NCBI RefSeq assembly: GCF_004795745.1
Contig: NZ_SDGV01000024.1
Span: forward strand, 1-62,128
Length of the DNA stretch: 62,128 bases
Source of the DNA: Vagococcus silagei
GTDB taxonomy: Bacteria; Bacillota; Bacilli; Lactobacillales; Vagococcaceae
Reading direction: 5' to 3'
Below the pieces are notes generated by a model, which saw nothing but the letters and a program-made list of their open reading frames with translations, searched no databases and had not been told where the DNA came from. The position numbers and the translations under genes were made by a program. Each line of letters begins with the position of its first letter. Within the stretch, counting starts at the first letter, position 1. Below are positions 40,582 to 49,520 of the stretch, one piece after another.

Positions 40582-41010
40582 ATGAACCAACAAATTATTC
40601 AAGCAATACGTGAATTTAATCGTCAGTATGTTCTAATACTTGGACTCTTAAATACATCACTTAAAAATTCTTCATATAGTTTACTTGAAGCTCGAATTTT
40701 ATTTGAAATTGATGCAAAAGAAAACTGTGTTGCTAGTGAGATTGCGACAAGATTGAGAATTGATAGGGGATATTTAAGTCGTATCATAAAAAAATTAATC
40801 GAACTCGAATTGGTTGTAAGAAAAAATGATCCACAAGACCAAAGAAGAGGGTTACTGGCACTAACCAAAAAAGGAGCCGAAGAATTAGCAAAAATTAACA
40901 AAGAGAGTGATAAAAATATTTACGAGATGTTTTGTGATTTTTCGATTGATGAATTAGAAATGATTACTGAAACGATGTCGTTAATACAAAAGAAAACGGG
41001 ATCAAAATGA
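40582..41010 (+). CDS. MarR-family transcriptional regulator
   Basis: A 142-residue winged-helix repressor: recognition region LLEARILFEIDAKENCVASEIATRLRIDRGYLSRIIKKLIEL, wing NDPQDQRRGLLALTKKG (D-x-R conserved turn) and helical dimerisation ends. No Cys in the sensing position of MhqR/OhrR beyond C38 (ENCVAS). GGAGTAGG precedes ATG 40582. Likely regulates itself, the divergent GNAT gene and perhaps the amino-acid transporter operon, judging by shared TTGTCAACT sequences. Confidence 0.88.
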   Translation: MNQQIIQAIREFNRQYVLILGLLNTSLKNSSYSLLEARILFEIDAKENCVASEIATRLRIDRGYLSRIIKKLIELELVVRKNDPQDQRRGLLALTKKGAEELAKINKESDKNIYEMFCDFSIDELEMITETMSLIQKKTGSK

Positions 41011-41486
41011 GTATGATAGATATAATTTAACATTAGGTAAGTTTGTGAAAGTTTTCTTGATTTTATTTGAGTGTGGGTGTATATTTCTATTAGGATGTTC
41101 AAAAGAGATGATATTTTAATAGAACGATGAGTCTTGGATTAAGTCTAATTATAAATGATAAATTTAGTGATTATAAAACGCTAAGTTTTTATCATTAAAA
41201 AATTGGTCTTGTCCATTTTTTTATTTAGTCTGAATAATAACTTTTGTTTATAAAAGGATATCTTTATTTAAAATCGTTATTAAATAAACTATTAGCATAA
41301 TTTTGCTAGTGTTTCGTAACACTATTTATTTATTGGACGTTTTTATATAAATAGACCATTTATACGGTTTGTTCTATTGTAAACAAACACTTTTTCTGAT
41401 ATAAGTAAAGATATAAAATTCTTTTTATTGAGAATTTTAGATTTTTATTAACTAACAAAATAACATTTGTTAGAGAGGGGATCGAA
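41011..41486. other. 476-base non-coding region
   Basis: No supportable ORF. It contains a perfect hairpin TAGTGTT-TCGT-AACACTA at 41307-41324 followed by TTTATTTATT (weak terminator) and the operator-like palindrome at 41452. The rest is very AT-rich. Confidence 0.5.
41452..41473 (+). promoter_or_regulatory. Palindromic operator of the TetR gene
   Basis: CTAACAAA (41452-41459) and TTTGTTAG (41466-41473) are perfect eight-base arms around ATAACA, immediately before the GAGAGGGG ribosome site. Size and place suit autoregulation by the TetR protein. Confidence 0.7.
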
Positions 41487-42128
41487 ATGGGACGAAAAAG
41501 AAATCCTGAAAAGTCAAAGCAATTAATCTTAGATGTATCAAGAACTCTATTTTTAGAAAAGGGTTTTGATGAAACATCAATTCAAGATATTATTGATGAG
41601 CTTGGTGGATTAACAAAAGGTGTCATCTATCATTATTTTGATTCAAAAGCTGACATTTTAGCAACAATTTTGAATGAAAATAGTGATAACGTGAAGAAGT
41701 ATGAAATTGAAGGGCAGAACGGGTTTGATAAAATTCAGAATCTCTTGAAAAACTCGTTTGGCAATAATGAATGTCAGGATTTTTGTTTTATGGCGAGAAT
41801 TACTTCAGGTAGCGCAGAAGTTTTAGGCAACCGCTTTCATTATCATTTTAATTATTTTGAACCAATTATTAATAATTTAGTTATTGAGGGCGTTCAAGAT
41901 GGCTCTATCAACACGGATTATCCAAATGAAGTAGCGGAATTATCAGTATTATTAATAAAGATTTGGTTAAGCAGTGAAGTAAATGATCGAACAGAACTTG
42001 AACTTTGTCGACGTGTATCCTTTATTAGATTAACACTTGATACGATTGGTGTACCGTTAATTTCAGACGAAATTGAAAACCAGATGAATTACTTTTTTAG
42101 GGTGTTAAAAACTGAGGAAGTATATTAA
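41487..42128 (+). CDS. TetR/AcrR-family transcriptional regulator
   Basis: A 213-residue one-component regulator. Residues about 10-55 form the TetR helix-turn-helix (KQLILDVSRTLFLEKGFDETSIQDIIDELGGLTKGVIYHYFDSKADIL). The C-terminal ligand domain is not specific. GAGAGGGG precedes ATG 41487, with the palindrome at 41452 directly upstream. No target gene is adjacent in the same direction, so its regulon is elsewhere or limited to itself. Confidence 0.88.
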   Translation: MGRKRNPEKSKQLILDVSRTLFLEKGFDETSIQDIIDELGGLTKGVIYHYFDSKADILATILNENSDNVKKYEIEGQNGFDKIQNLLKNSFGNNECQDFCFMARITSGSAEVLGNRFHYHFNYFEPIINNLVIEGVQDGSINTDYPNEVAELSVLLIKIWLSSEVNDRTELELCRRVSFIRLTLDTIGVPLISDEIENQMNYFFRVLKTEEVY

Positions 42129-42149
42129 ATAAAACAGACAAGATATTTC

Positions 42150-42192
42150 AACCCTTTAACCTAGTTTTTAATACTAGCTTAAAGGGTTTTTA
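42150..42192 (+). terminator. Terminator after the TetR gene
   Basis: AACCCTTTAA-CTAG pairs with CTAG-TTAAAGGGTT, then T residues. Confidence 0.85.
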
Positions 42193-42219
42193 GATGTCCT
42201 CAGTTATTTTCATGTGAAT

Positions 42220-42663
42220 TTATTCTTTACAGATACTATGACTAATTGAATCTTGTTCGTTTAAAATAATGTCATTTAAAACTTTAGGTTTTAGATCTTT
42301 AAGTTCAGAAGCCGCTAACCATTTATAATCCAATTGTTCTTCAGTTTCAAAGTTAATAAGAGAATCACCATCAAAATCTACCGAATAAATGAAGATGATT
42401 TGATGGTAGGGTTTTTCTTTAAACATAAAAATATTTTCAACAGTCCCAATAAATTTATTAATTTTAACCCTCAAATTAGTTTCTTCACGGAATTCACGAA
42501 TCACTGCATCAGCCGAAGTTTCATTGGTTTTTATTGCTCCTCCGGTTAAGGTTTGAGTACCATCCTCTTCAATAGAAACATAATACTTGTTATGATATTT
42601 TAAAATCCCACAGGCACGAATATCGACAGAAGTATCTCCAATTGTTGTTCTAAAATCAGGCAT
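42220..42663 (-). CDS. NUDIX hydrolase
   Basis: A 147-residue pyrophosphohydrolase acting on nucleoside-diphosphate-linked compounds. The Nudix box is complete: GAIKTNETSADAVIREFREE (G-x5-E-x7-REUxEE). ATG 42663 follows GGAGGATTTGATT; the two extra codons of the longer frame need a TTG. The substrate cannot be predicted. Single gene on the minus strand. Confidence 0.9.
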   Translation of the reverse strand: MPDFRTTIGDTSVDIRACGILKYHNKYYVSIEEDGTQTLTGGAIKTNETSADAVIREFREETNLRVKINKFIGTVENIFMFKEKPYHQIIFIYSVDFDGDSLINFETEEQLDYKWLAASELKDLKPKVLNDIILNEQDSISHSICKE

Positions 42664-42728
42664 AATCAAATCCTCCTAAAAAAATAAGTTGCTCTTATTA
42701 TCATAAGGCAACTTATCCAATCCGTATA

Positions 42729-44117
42729 CTATTTAACTTGATCTAAAACAATTTGATTTAAATCATTAATTGTTTTTTCAATGTCTTGGTGTTTAGTTAA
42801 TGGTGAGAGCGTACACATTCTTAAAACAGTAACACCATTTAATTTTGTTGTGAGTACTTGTGCATAGCCAGTGCTAGTCATTTTTTCAGAAAGCATGGTA
42901 TTGATCGCATTTAATTCTTCTTCAGTATGTTTGTCATCAAAATATCTAAAGTTAATTATTGCTGTTTGAGCTGGGGTAACAATTTGCCAATGGTTTGCTT
43001 TTTTCACTTGTACCTCAGTATATTCAGCAAGTTCAATTCCATAATCAATTTGTTCGCCAATTTTTTTAGTTCCTAATGTTTGTATCGTTAACCAAAGTTT
43101 TACACCACGGGCTGGGCGCGAAAGTTCGATTCCTAAATCCCAAAAATCAGTACGATCAGCTTGATGTGCGTCATCTAAATATTCTGGTTGGTCGCTAAAA
43201 CTATGTAACAAGGATGAACGATTTTTTACAAGTAGCATGGCACAAGAATAAGTTTGGAATAACCATTTATGAGCATCCCAAGTAATACTATCTGCCAATT
43301 CTAAGCCATCAACTAAATGGCGATTTTCATTAGAAAGTAGGAGTGACGCTCCGAACGCACCATCAATATGTAGCCAAAGATTATATTCTTCAGCTAACTC
43401 TGCAAGTTCTTTTAGTGGATCAATTACACCAGCATTTGTAGTACCAGCAGTTCCGATAATTAGGAATGGTTTTAAACCGTTAGCAAGATCTTTGTTGACT
43501 TGTGTAGTTAAGTCTTCGGGAATTATTTTTAAGTTTTCATCTGTTTTTAAGCGACGGATGCGTTCTTCTGGAATACCGATAACATGGAGTGCCTTATTCA
43601 CACTGTGATGTGCTTGATTTGATATATAGGCAATTCCTTTATTAATATCATCTGCTTTTAATTTACTATCGCGTGCGGCGATGGCAGCAGTTAAGTTGGC
43701 ACTTGAACCGCCAGAAACAAAGATTCCACTAGATTCTTCAGAATATCCTGCTTGTTCACAAAGCCAATTAATTAGAGCATGTTCAATACTTGCAGTTCCA
43801 GAACTTGGATACCAACCACATGCATTTGGATTGTAAAATAAATTGACTAAATCACCTAATTTTGAGACTTCTTCAATTGGTGCTGGAATAAATGCGAAAT
43901 TGCGAGGGTGTTCCCCGACACTTCTGTTTGGATATACTTTGTGTCTTAACACATCAATCATCTCTTCAACTGGTTTTCCTTCTTCCGGAAAATCAAGATT
44001 TGAAAGTTCCACAAATGTATTTTGCTCTACCAATTGGATGGCAGGCATTTCTTCATAATTGTGATCCTCACGATAATAATCTTCAATAAACTGTGTCATA
44101 TAATCCTTAATTTCCAT
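42729..44117 (-). CDS. Pyridoxal-phosphate-dependent amino-acid decarboxylase (aromatic/group II type)
   Basis: A 462-residue PLP enzyme. Schiff-base Lys in TWDAHKWLF, cofactor Asp in LHIDGAFGAS, phosphate-binding FVSGGSSANLTAA, and a NAFIPAP-type substrate segment near the front (NFAFIPAPIEEV). Size and motifs match aromatic-L-amino-acid decarboxylases rather than the 620-residue enterococcal tyrosine decarboxylase. AGGGGGAAC precedes ATG 44117. It is divergent from a LysR regulator, which probably controls it. Product: an aromatic amine or related compound. Confidence 0.88.
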   Translation of the reverse strand: MEIKDYMTQFIEDYYREDHNYEEMPAIQLVEQNTFVELSNLDFPEEGKPVEEMIDVLRHKVYPNRSVGEHPRNFAFIPAPIEEVSKLGDLVNLFYNPNACGWYPSSGTASIEHALINWLCEQAGYSEESSGIFVSGGSSANLTAAIAARDSKLKADDINKGIAYISNQAHHSVNKALHVIGIPEERIRRLKTDENLKIIPEDLTTQVNKDLANGLKPFLIIGTAGTTNAGVIDPLKELAELAEEYNLWLHIDGAFGASLLLSNENRHLVDGLELADSITWDAHKWLFQTYSCAMLLVKNRSSLLHSFSDQPEYLDDAHQADRTDFWDLGIELSRPARGVKLWLTIQTLGTKKIGEQIDYGIELAEYTEVQVKKANHWQIVTPAQTAIINFRYFDDKHTEEELNAINTMLSEKMTSTGYAQVLTTKLNGVTVLRMCTLSPLTKHQDIEKTINDLNQIVLDQVK

Positions 44118-44243
44118 GATGTTCCCCCTAATATATAATTGAAATTTTCTATCACATATTGTAGCATGGATTTGAGATTAAAAAAATTCAACATTTTCAT
44201 TGAATGTATTAATATTTTTAATAAAGGAGTAAAGTGGTATCAA

Positions 44244-45140
44244 ATGGAATTAAATCAGATAAAAACATTTATTAAAGTCGCACAACTTTTAAGTTTTTCT
44301 AATGCCGCTGAAGAATTGGGTTATTCGCAATCAGCAGTTACTATTCATATCCAATTATTGGAAAAAGAATTAGGTGTGAGTTTATTTGATCGAATTGGAA
44401 GAAAGGTACATCTATCAGAATCAGGACATGTTTTTTTGAATGATGCGTTAATGATTGTCAATTCGGTTGAACAAGCAAAGTTAAAAATTAAGGAACCTGA
44501 AAGCCCATCTGGTACTTTAAGAATTGGGACTGTGGAGTCATTGTCAACTGTCATTTTGCCACCAATTTTATTGGAACTACATCAGCGGTATCCAAAGATT
44601 AAGACTATCATTTCAAATGGAACAACCCCTCAATTAGAGAAACAATTAAAAAATCATGAAATTGATTTATTATTGACACTTGATTATCCAATTTATGGTC
44701 AAGAATGGATAAAACTTTTTGAAAAAGAAGAGGAAAGTATTTTTATTGGGTCAAAATCTTGGATTAGTCAACTCTCCGAGGAGCCAACGTTATCCGAAAT
44801 TATTTCTAAGCCATTTATTTTAACTCAAGGTGGTGCGAGTTATCGGAAAGAATTAGAACTTCTTTTAGCATCGCAAAACTTAACAATCATTCCTCAATTA
44901 GAAATTTCTAATCCTGAAACAATTCTAAACTTATTAGACCGGGGCTTTGGTTTTTCATTTCTACCCAAATTTTTGGTAACGATTAGTCAAAATATGGAAG
45001 GAATTGATTGGATAGATTATGAAGTACCTGCTTCTACGATCAAAGTACAATTGATTAAGCATCAAAATAAGCAAATGACAGTTGCAATGCAAACATTTTA
45101 TGATTTATTTATCGCAAGTTATGAGAAGGAAATCGAGTAA
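44244..45140 (+). CDS. LysR-family transcriptional regulator
   Basis: A 298-residue regulator: N-terminal helix-turn-helix (IKTFIKVAQLLSFSNAAEELGYSQSAVTIHIQLLEKELGVSLFDRIGRKVHL) and a PBP2-type effector domain (GTLRIGTVESLSTVILPPIL...). ATG 44244 starts the HTH; AAGGAG is at 44224-44229, rather far (14 bases). The frame open from 44139 adds 35 residues unlike any LysR front. Divergent from the decarboxylase, 126 bases apart, the classical LysR layout. Confidence 0.88.
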   Translation: MELNQIKTFIKVAQLLSFSNAAEELGYSQSAVTIHIQLLEKELGVSLFDRIGRKVHLSESGHVFLNDALMIVNSVEQAKLKIKEPESPSGTLRIGTVESLSTVILPPILLELHQRYPKIKTIISNGTTPQLEKQLKNHEIDLLLTLDYPIYGQEWIKLFEKEEESIFIGSKSWISQLSEEPTLSEIISKPFILTQGGASYRKELELLLASQNLTIIPQLEISNPETILNLLDRGFGFSFLPKFLVTISQNMEGIDWIDYEVPASTIKVQLIKHQNKQMTVAMQTFYDLFIASYEKEIE

Positions 45141-45203
45141 AAAGATTATTTACTATGTTTTTTTAGTTAATTGCTTATTATTGAGCAAAGTTAAAAATAA
45201 TTC

Positions 45204-45232
45204 TTCACATTCTTGTGTTTGACGAGTATAAT
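45204..45232 (+). promoter_or_regulatory. Promoter of the YebC-family gene
   Basis: TTCACA (45204-45209), 17 bases, TATAAT (45227-45232), 50 bases before ATG 45283. Confidence 0.7.
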
Positions 45233-45282
45233 TAAGCAGGATATTTTAATGATAAAAAGAAAATTGAAAGTGAAGTGAGACT

Positions 45283-45999
45283 ATGGGACGTAAATGGGCA
45301 AATATTGTCGCTAAAAAAACAGCGAAAGACGCAAACAACAGCCGTATTTATGCGAAATTCGGAATTGAAATTTATGCAGCAGCAAAATCAGGTGAGCCTG
45401 ACCCGCACTCAAATCAAAAACTTCGTTTCGTAATTGAACGTGCTAAAACATATAACGTGCCGAAACATATTATCGACCGTGCAATTGATAAAGCAAAAGG
45501 TTCTGGCGATGAAACTTATACTGAAAATAGATATGAAGGTTTTGGACCAAATGGGTCAATGATTATCGTTGATACTTTAACAAACAACGTGAACCGTACA
45601 GCATCAGATGTTCGGGCTGCATATGGAAAAAACGGCGGAAACATGGGTGTTTCTGGCGCAGTATCTTATTTATTTGATAACACTGCAATCTTTGGCTTTG
45701 CTGGTGAAGACGCAGACGCATATCTTGAATATTTAATGGAAGAAGATATTGATGTGCGAGATGTTGTTGAAGAAGAAGGTCAAATCATTGTCTATGGTGA
45801 ATCAACTGAATTTCACAATATTCAAGAAGCATTGAAGTCTAAAGGAATTACAGAATTCTCTGTAGCTGAAATTCAAATGTTACCGCAAAGCGAAATCACA
45901 TTGACTGGTGATGATCTAGCTCAATTTGAAAAATTAATTGATGTTTTAGATGAATTGGATGACGTTCAACATATTTTCCATAACGTTGAATTAGACTAA
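45283..45999 (+). CDS. YebC/PmpR (TACO1) family protein
   Basis: A 238-residue protein of the conserved YebC family. It begins [30 protein letters not shown] and contains [54 protein letters not shown] and a C-terminal [22 protein letters not shown]. Recent work links this family to translation of proline-rich sequences as well as transcription control. This is the YebC II/YeeN form. GAAGTGAGAC precedes the ATG. Monocistronic, ended at 46043. Confidence 0.92.
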   Translation: MGRKWANIVAKKTAKDANNSRIYAKFGIEIYAAAKSGEPDPHSNQKLRFVIERAKTYNVPKHIIDRAIDKAKGSGDETYTENRYEGFGPNGSMIIVDTLTNNVNRTASDVRAAYGKNGGNMGVSGAVSYLFDNTAIFGFAGEDADAYLEYLMEEDIDVRDVVEEEGQIIVYGESTEFHNIQEALKSKGITEFSVAEIQMLPQSEITLTGDDLAQFEKLIDVLDELDDVQHIFHNVELD

Positions 46000-46042
46000 G
46001 ACATTAGGAAACTTAAACTAATATTTCAATCCTATTATTATT

Positions 46043-46093
46043 AAAACAAGCCCAATTTATCGAATTATTATCGATAAATCGGGCTTGTATTTT
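46043..46093. terminator. Terminator after the YebC gene
   Basis: ACAAGCCC-ATTTATCGA pairs with TCGATAAAT-GGGCTTGT, with flanking A/T runs. Confidence 0.9.
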
Positions 46094-46114
46094 GTATAAG
46101 TTGATATTTTTGAT

Positions 46115-46260
46115 AATGCTCAGCCCAAACCGCTCAAAGCACCACCTTGATAGACGGGTTCCGTAGACTGAGATTCAGCAATAAGCTAATCGCTCGAATC
46201 TGACAAAACCCGTCAGTTTCGCCCGCTTATCTTATTGTTCATCTCAAGCCGCCTAGCACC
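46115..46260. repeat. Structured intergenic repeat, copy B
   Basis: The core 46170-46245 (76 nt) has nested arms GAGAT/ATCTC, CAATAAG/CTTATTG and CTGAC/GTCAG, the same length and layout as copy A at 23188-23263. The right part overlaps the last codons of the Lsa-like gene. Conserved ends GCTCA...CACCACCTT flank the core. Confidence 0.75.
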
Positions 46261-47711
46261 ACCTTTTTTAGTGCTACTGTTTTGGTGGCGATTTTTTCTG
46301 AGAAGTATTGGTCGTGTTCGATAAAAAGCAAGGTTGGATTATAGGTTTCGATACTTTGCATGATTTGTTCTTGATTGAAGATATCTAGATAATTGAGTGG
46401 TTCATCCCAAAGGTATAATTCTGCAGCTGTTAGCATTGAACGAGAGAGTTCGACTTTTTTTTGTTGCCCCAAACTCAATTGTTCAATGGGTGTTTCAAAA
46501 CTTTGCCTTTCAATGCCTAGCTTTTTTAGAGCAGTTAATAAATTTGTATAGTCGATTTTTTTCTCAACAGCAAAATCTTTTAAAAAACCAGTATGAATTT
46601 GGAAATTTTGTGTTAATAAATCAAGTATCGTATTATTTGCTAATGTCATAGTTCCAGTTGTAAAATATTTTTCTGGATTTAAGAGATAGTCAAAAAATGT
46701 AGATTTTCCAATGCCGTTTGCACTGGTTAAACAAACCCGTTCACCTTGTTGCAGTTCAAAACTTATTGGCTCAAATAGATAGTTTCCTTCTGTGAAACCT
46801 AAACTGAAATCTTCAACTTTTAAAATTGGGTTTTTATGATTAAAGATGGGGTTCATCCCTATTGGTGTCGTACTTTCTTGATTATTTAAAAGTGCCTTTT
46901 TTTCTTCAGCGTGTTTTTCTTGTCGTTGTGAAATTGCTTTTGAGCGTTTCATTAAACGAGCTGAAATATTACGGCCGTGAGCATTTTCTTCTCGTAAGTT
47001 TCCCCAATCTTGTTTTTCTTTGGCGGTTTGACTTAGTCTTGTAATTTCCTTTTTTAATTTTTGGTCTTGTTTTTGTTCCAAACGATCCTGAAGCTCTTTT
47101 TGTTCTTCATAGATTTCGTATTTTCCTTGATATAAATTAACCTGCTCGCGTTCAATTGCTAACGTATGGTCAGTGACTTCATTTAAGAATTGTCGATCGT
47201 GACTAATGACGATGAATCCTTCTTTTTTTTGTTTTAAATAATTTGCAATATGTTGTCGACTAGTGATATCTAAATGATTAGTTGGTTCATCAATTAAAGG
47301 AAAGGCATCGGTTTTAAGGAAAACTAGCGCTAATAATAGTTTTGTTTGTTCTCCACCAGAAAGGGACGAGAATGGGCGCCATAAAACTTCAGGATCCAGT
47401 GAAAGTAATTGACATTCTTTTTCAATTTCCCATTGTTCAAATTCTTCTATTTCGTCAATACAGTAGATTGCTAAATTATCAGGATTCGAAATTTTTGCAG
47501 GAAAGTATGCGAATTGTTTTTGGTGTATGATTGATCCAGTATAGTCAAATTCATTTAATAATAAGTTGAAAAAGGTGGTTTTTCCACGTCCGTTACGACC
47601 AACTAATCCAAGTTTCCATTGATCATCAATATGTAATGATACATTTTCAAATAGATTTTCTTGCAATTGGCTAAATCCAAAGCATAAGTTTTTAATTTCA
47701 ATTTTTGACAT
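46239..47711 (-). CDS. lsa: Lsa-type ABC-F ribosomal protection protein
   Basis: A 490-residue twin-ATPase closely resembling Lsa(A): WKLGLVGRNGRGKTTFFNLL, DPEVLWRPFSSLSGGEQTKLLLALVFL, FPLIDEPTNHLD and, in the second half, SANGIGKST, LSLGQQKKVELSRSM and LWDEPLNYLD. Proteins of this family give resistance to lincosamides, streptogramin A and pleuromutilins. GGAGGAATCACTC precedes ATG 47711. The last residues, KVVLGGLR, are encoded by the intergenic repeat copy B, so the native protein probably ended a little earlier. Behind an attenuator leader at 47732-47927. Resistance is inferred from the family. Confidence 0.88.
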   Translation of the reverse strand: MSKIEIKNLCFGFSQLQENLFENVSLHIDDQWKLGLVGRNGRGKTTFFNLLLNEFDYTGSIIHQKQFAYFPAKISNPDNLAIYCIDEIEEFEQWEIEKECQLLSLDPEVLWRPFSSLSGGEQTKLLLALVFLKTDAFPLIDEPTNHLDITSRQHIANYLKQKKEGFIVISHDRQFLNEVTDHTLAIEREQVNLYQGKYEIYEEQKELQDRLEQKQDQKLKKEITRLSQTAKEKQDWGNLREENAHGRNISARLMKRSKAISQRQEKHAEEKKALLNNQESTTPIGMNPIFNHKNPILKVEDFSLGFTEGNYLFEPISFELQQGERVCLTSANGIGKSTFFDYLLNPEKYFTTGTMTLANNTILDLLTQNFQIHTGFLKDFAVEKKIDYTNLLTALKKLGIERQSFETPIEQLSLGQQKKVELSRSMLTAAELYLWDEPLNYLDIFNQEQIMQSIETYNPTLLFIEHDQYFSEKIATKTVALKKVVLGGLR

Positions 47712-47731
47712 GAGTGATTCCTCCAGTAATT

Positions 47732-47762
47732 AAAAAGACCACTACCTTTACAGTAATGGCCT
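47732..47762 (-). terminator. Leader terminator of the Lsa-like gene
   Basis: On the minus strand GGCCATTACT pairs with GGTAGTGGTC (three G-U pairs) over a short loop, then five T residues, about 20 bases before the ribosome site. Confidence 0.75.
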
Positions 47763-47927
47763 AAAATTGCAGTATTGTGTCAAAATTAAATAAACATAAA
47801 ATTGATTGAGTCACATTACCTACTGTCATAAGCCATTTTATAAAGGTTGCATCTTTTTTGATAAATGAATTATTAAAAAGTGCAAGGTATATAAACGACT
47901 TAGTTGTTCAATAGATTGTTCCTCCTC
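47749..47927 (-). promoter_or_regulatory. Attenuator leader of the Lsa-like gene
   Basis: A strong site GAGGAGG (47927-47921) stands alone with only a three-codon ORF behind it: TTG AAC AAC TAA (47911-47900), or an ATT-started frame EQLSRLYTLHF. Further down GACAGTAGGTAATG (47827-47814) can pair with CATTACTGT (47757-47749), the 5' part of the terminator, forming an antiterminator. This is the layout of drug-induced ABC-F leaders. Confidence 0.6.
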
Positions 47928-47944
47928 GAAAATTTGATAGTGTT

Positions 47945-47973
47945 AGTATAAGGTCATTTTTTTAATATTGCAA
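47945..47973 (-). promoter_or_regulatory. Promoter of the Lsa-like gene
   Basis: On the minus strand TTGCAA (47973-47968), 17 bases, TATACT (47950-47945), giving an untranslated leader of about 225 nt. Confidence 0.75.
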
Positions 47974-48067
47974 GCGAAAAATCTATTATTTAATAATTTA
48001 ACGTGATTTGCAATGAGAATTTTTTTCATTTAAACTAGTATATGAACTGAAACAGAGGGGGTTGAGC

Positions 48068-48472
48068 ATGAAAAAATTTATTTATTTTATTTTCGGTGGG
48101 GTTACATTTATCTTAGGAACAATTGGTATTTTTTTACCAATCTTGCCAACGGTTCCTTTTTACTTAGCTAGTGGTTTCTTTTGGGTAAGAAGTAGTGATC
48201 AAGCCTATCAATTTTTACTTTCAAATAAGTGGTATCAACAATATGTAACTGAATGGCTGGTAAAAAGAAAAATGACGGTAAGGCAACGGATTCAGATATT
48301 ACTAATTTTATTTGTCTTGTTAGCAATTCCATTTATAGCAGTTCCTAATACTTGGATGAGATTAGTTTTGGGGTGTGTTTTTATTGGCCATTGTATCTTT
48401 TTTATTTTCTTTTTTGATAAAAAAAGGACTCGTCAAAAAATAAGTAGTGAAAATAAGATATTTTTTAGATGA
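48068..48472 (+). CDS. DUF454 (YbaN) family small membrane protein
   Basis: A 134-residue protein with three to four helices. The DUF454 mark GTIGIFLPILPTVPFYLASGFFWVRSS is at about residues 19-45. ATG 48068 is chosen over TTG 48062 because AGAGGGGG ends at 48060. Function unknown; the family is widespread and often near heme or transport genes. Highly basic C-terminal tail (KKRTRQKISSENK) is cytosolic. Confidence 0.85.
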   Translation: MKKFIYFIFGGVTFILGTIGIFLPILPTVPFYLASGFFWVRSSDQAYQFLLSNKWYQQYVTEWLVKRKMTVRQRIQILLILFVLLAIPFIAVPNTWMRLVLGCVFIGHCIFFIFFFDKKRTRQKISSENKIFFR

Positions 48473-48547
48473 ATCAACCTTTCGATTAAATTGCTAAATT
48501 GGTAAAAATTCATTAAAATATAGTGGAGACAGTGATAGGAGAATAAA

Positions 48548-49333
48548 ATGAAAAAATATACATTATATCTTGATGAAAGTAATGCTTATAATGCAAAGAC
48601 GAAAGATAATGTGCTTTGTGTAGCTGGTGTCATTATCCCAGATAATTTAACGTTTAAAATTAAAACAGAGATCAATCAAATCAAAAAAGATCACTTAAAA
48701 AATGTCGATATTCCATTTCATGAACAAGAAATTCGAGAAGTAAATAATAGACGAACGAAAGACCCAAAAGTTAAAGAGTTTATGTATTATCGTAGTAATG
48801 GGAACTGTCGTGAGTTGTATAAACGTTTAGGAAATATTTTTGAAGAAAATGATTTAAAGGTGATGGGGGTTTGTATCGATACTGAAGAAATAAAAACAAA
48901 GTATAAAACCTCGCAAAAAATTGATGGTTATCGTTCTGCAATTGAATTATTGATGGAGAATTTTACTCAGTTTTTGCTTGTTAATAATGCTAAAGGTAAG
49001 ATTATTTTAGAGGCACGTAGTTCGGATTCTTTTAGTGATACTTCAAGTGATGTACTTGTTCAAACAAAGTATTATTTTGTTATGGCTATGGGAACATCAA
49101 TGATTCCGGCTACAGATATTCAGAGTCGTCTAACGGGTATCGAATTTATCACTAAAAAAGAAAATAATTATGGCTTGCAGCTAGCTGATTTTGTTCCAAA
49201 TGGTTTTGCTCGGAAAAGAGTCGGTTTAAAAAATCATGCTATTAATATTTCGGATATTTTAGAACAGCAATTATATGATGGACAGTTAAATGATGCGAAG
49301 TCTTTTGGAATGGTTTCAATACCAAATCATTGA
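48548..49333 (+). CDS. DUF3800 family protein (RNase-H-like fold)
   Basis: A 261-residue protein with the DUF3800 signature: N-terminal YLDESN (acidic pair at strand 1), a central VMGVCIDTEE strand and C-terminal NYGLQLADFVPNGFARKR (L-Q-x-A-D-x-V). The acidic residues suggest a metal-dependent nuclease core related to RNase H, a family often found in phages and defence or mobile regions. AGGAGAATAAAATG gives a clear start at 48548. Actual substrate unknown. Monocistronic with a terminator at 49468. Confidence 0.82.
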   Translation: MKKYTLYLDESNAYNAKTKDNVLCVAGVIIPDNLTFKIKTEINQIKKDHLKNVDIPFHEQEIREVNNRRTKDPKVKEFMYYRSNGNCRELYKRLGNIFEENDLKVMGVCIDTEEIKTKYKTSQKIDGYRSAIELLMENFTQFLLVNNAKGKIILEARSSDSFSDTSSDVLVQTKYYFVMAMGTSMIPATDIQSRLTGIEFITKKENNYGLQLADFVPNGFARKRVGLKNHAINISDILEQQLYDGQLNDAKSFGMVSIPNH

Positions 49334-49467
49334 CAAATGAATGAATTAAAGGTATTATAGAATTGATTTCGGGATTGTTAATTAAGTCAATCTACGGTTG
49401 TGTTATTTTGGTTGCGGAGTGTTATTTTTCCATTTTGATATGGTCACTTGCGCTTTTGTTGTGTTTT

Positions 49468-49497
49468 GAGGCGATCACTAGGTCGTCTCTTTTTTTA
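49468..49497 (+). terminator. Terminator after the DUF3800 gene
   Basis: GAGGCGA pairs with TCGTCTC (one G-U) and is followed by eight or nine T residues. Confidence 0.75.
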
Positions 49498-49520
49498 TCA
49501 TTTTTTAAGGAGAGAATCAA

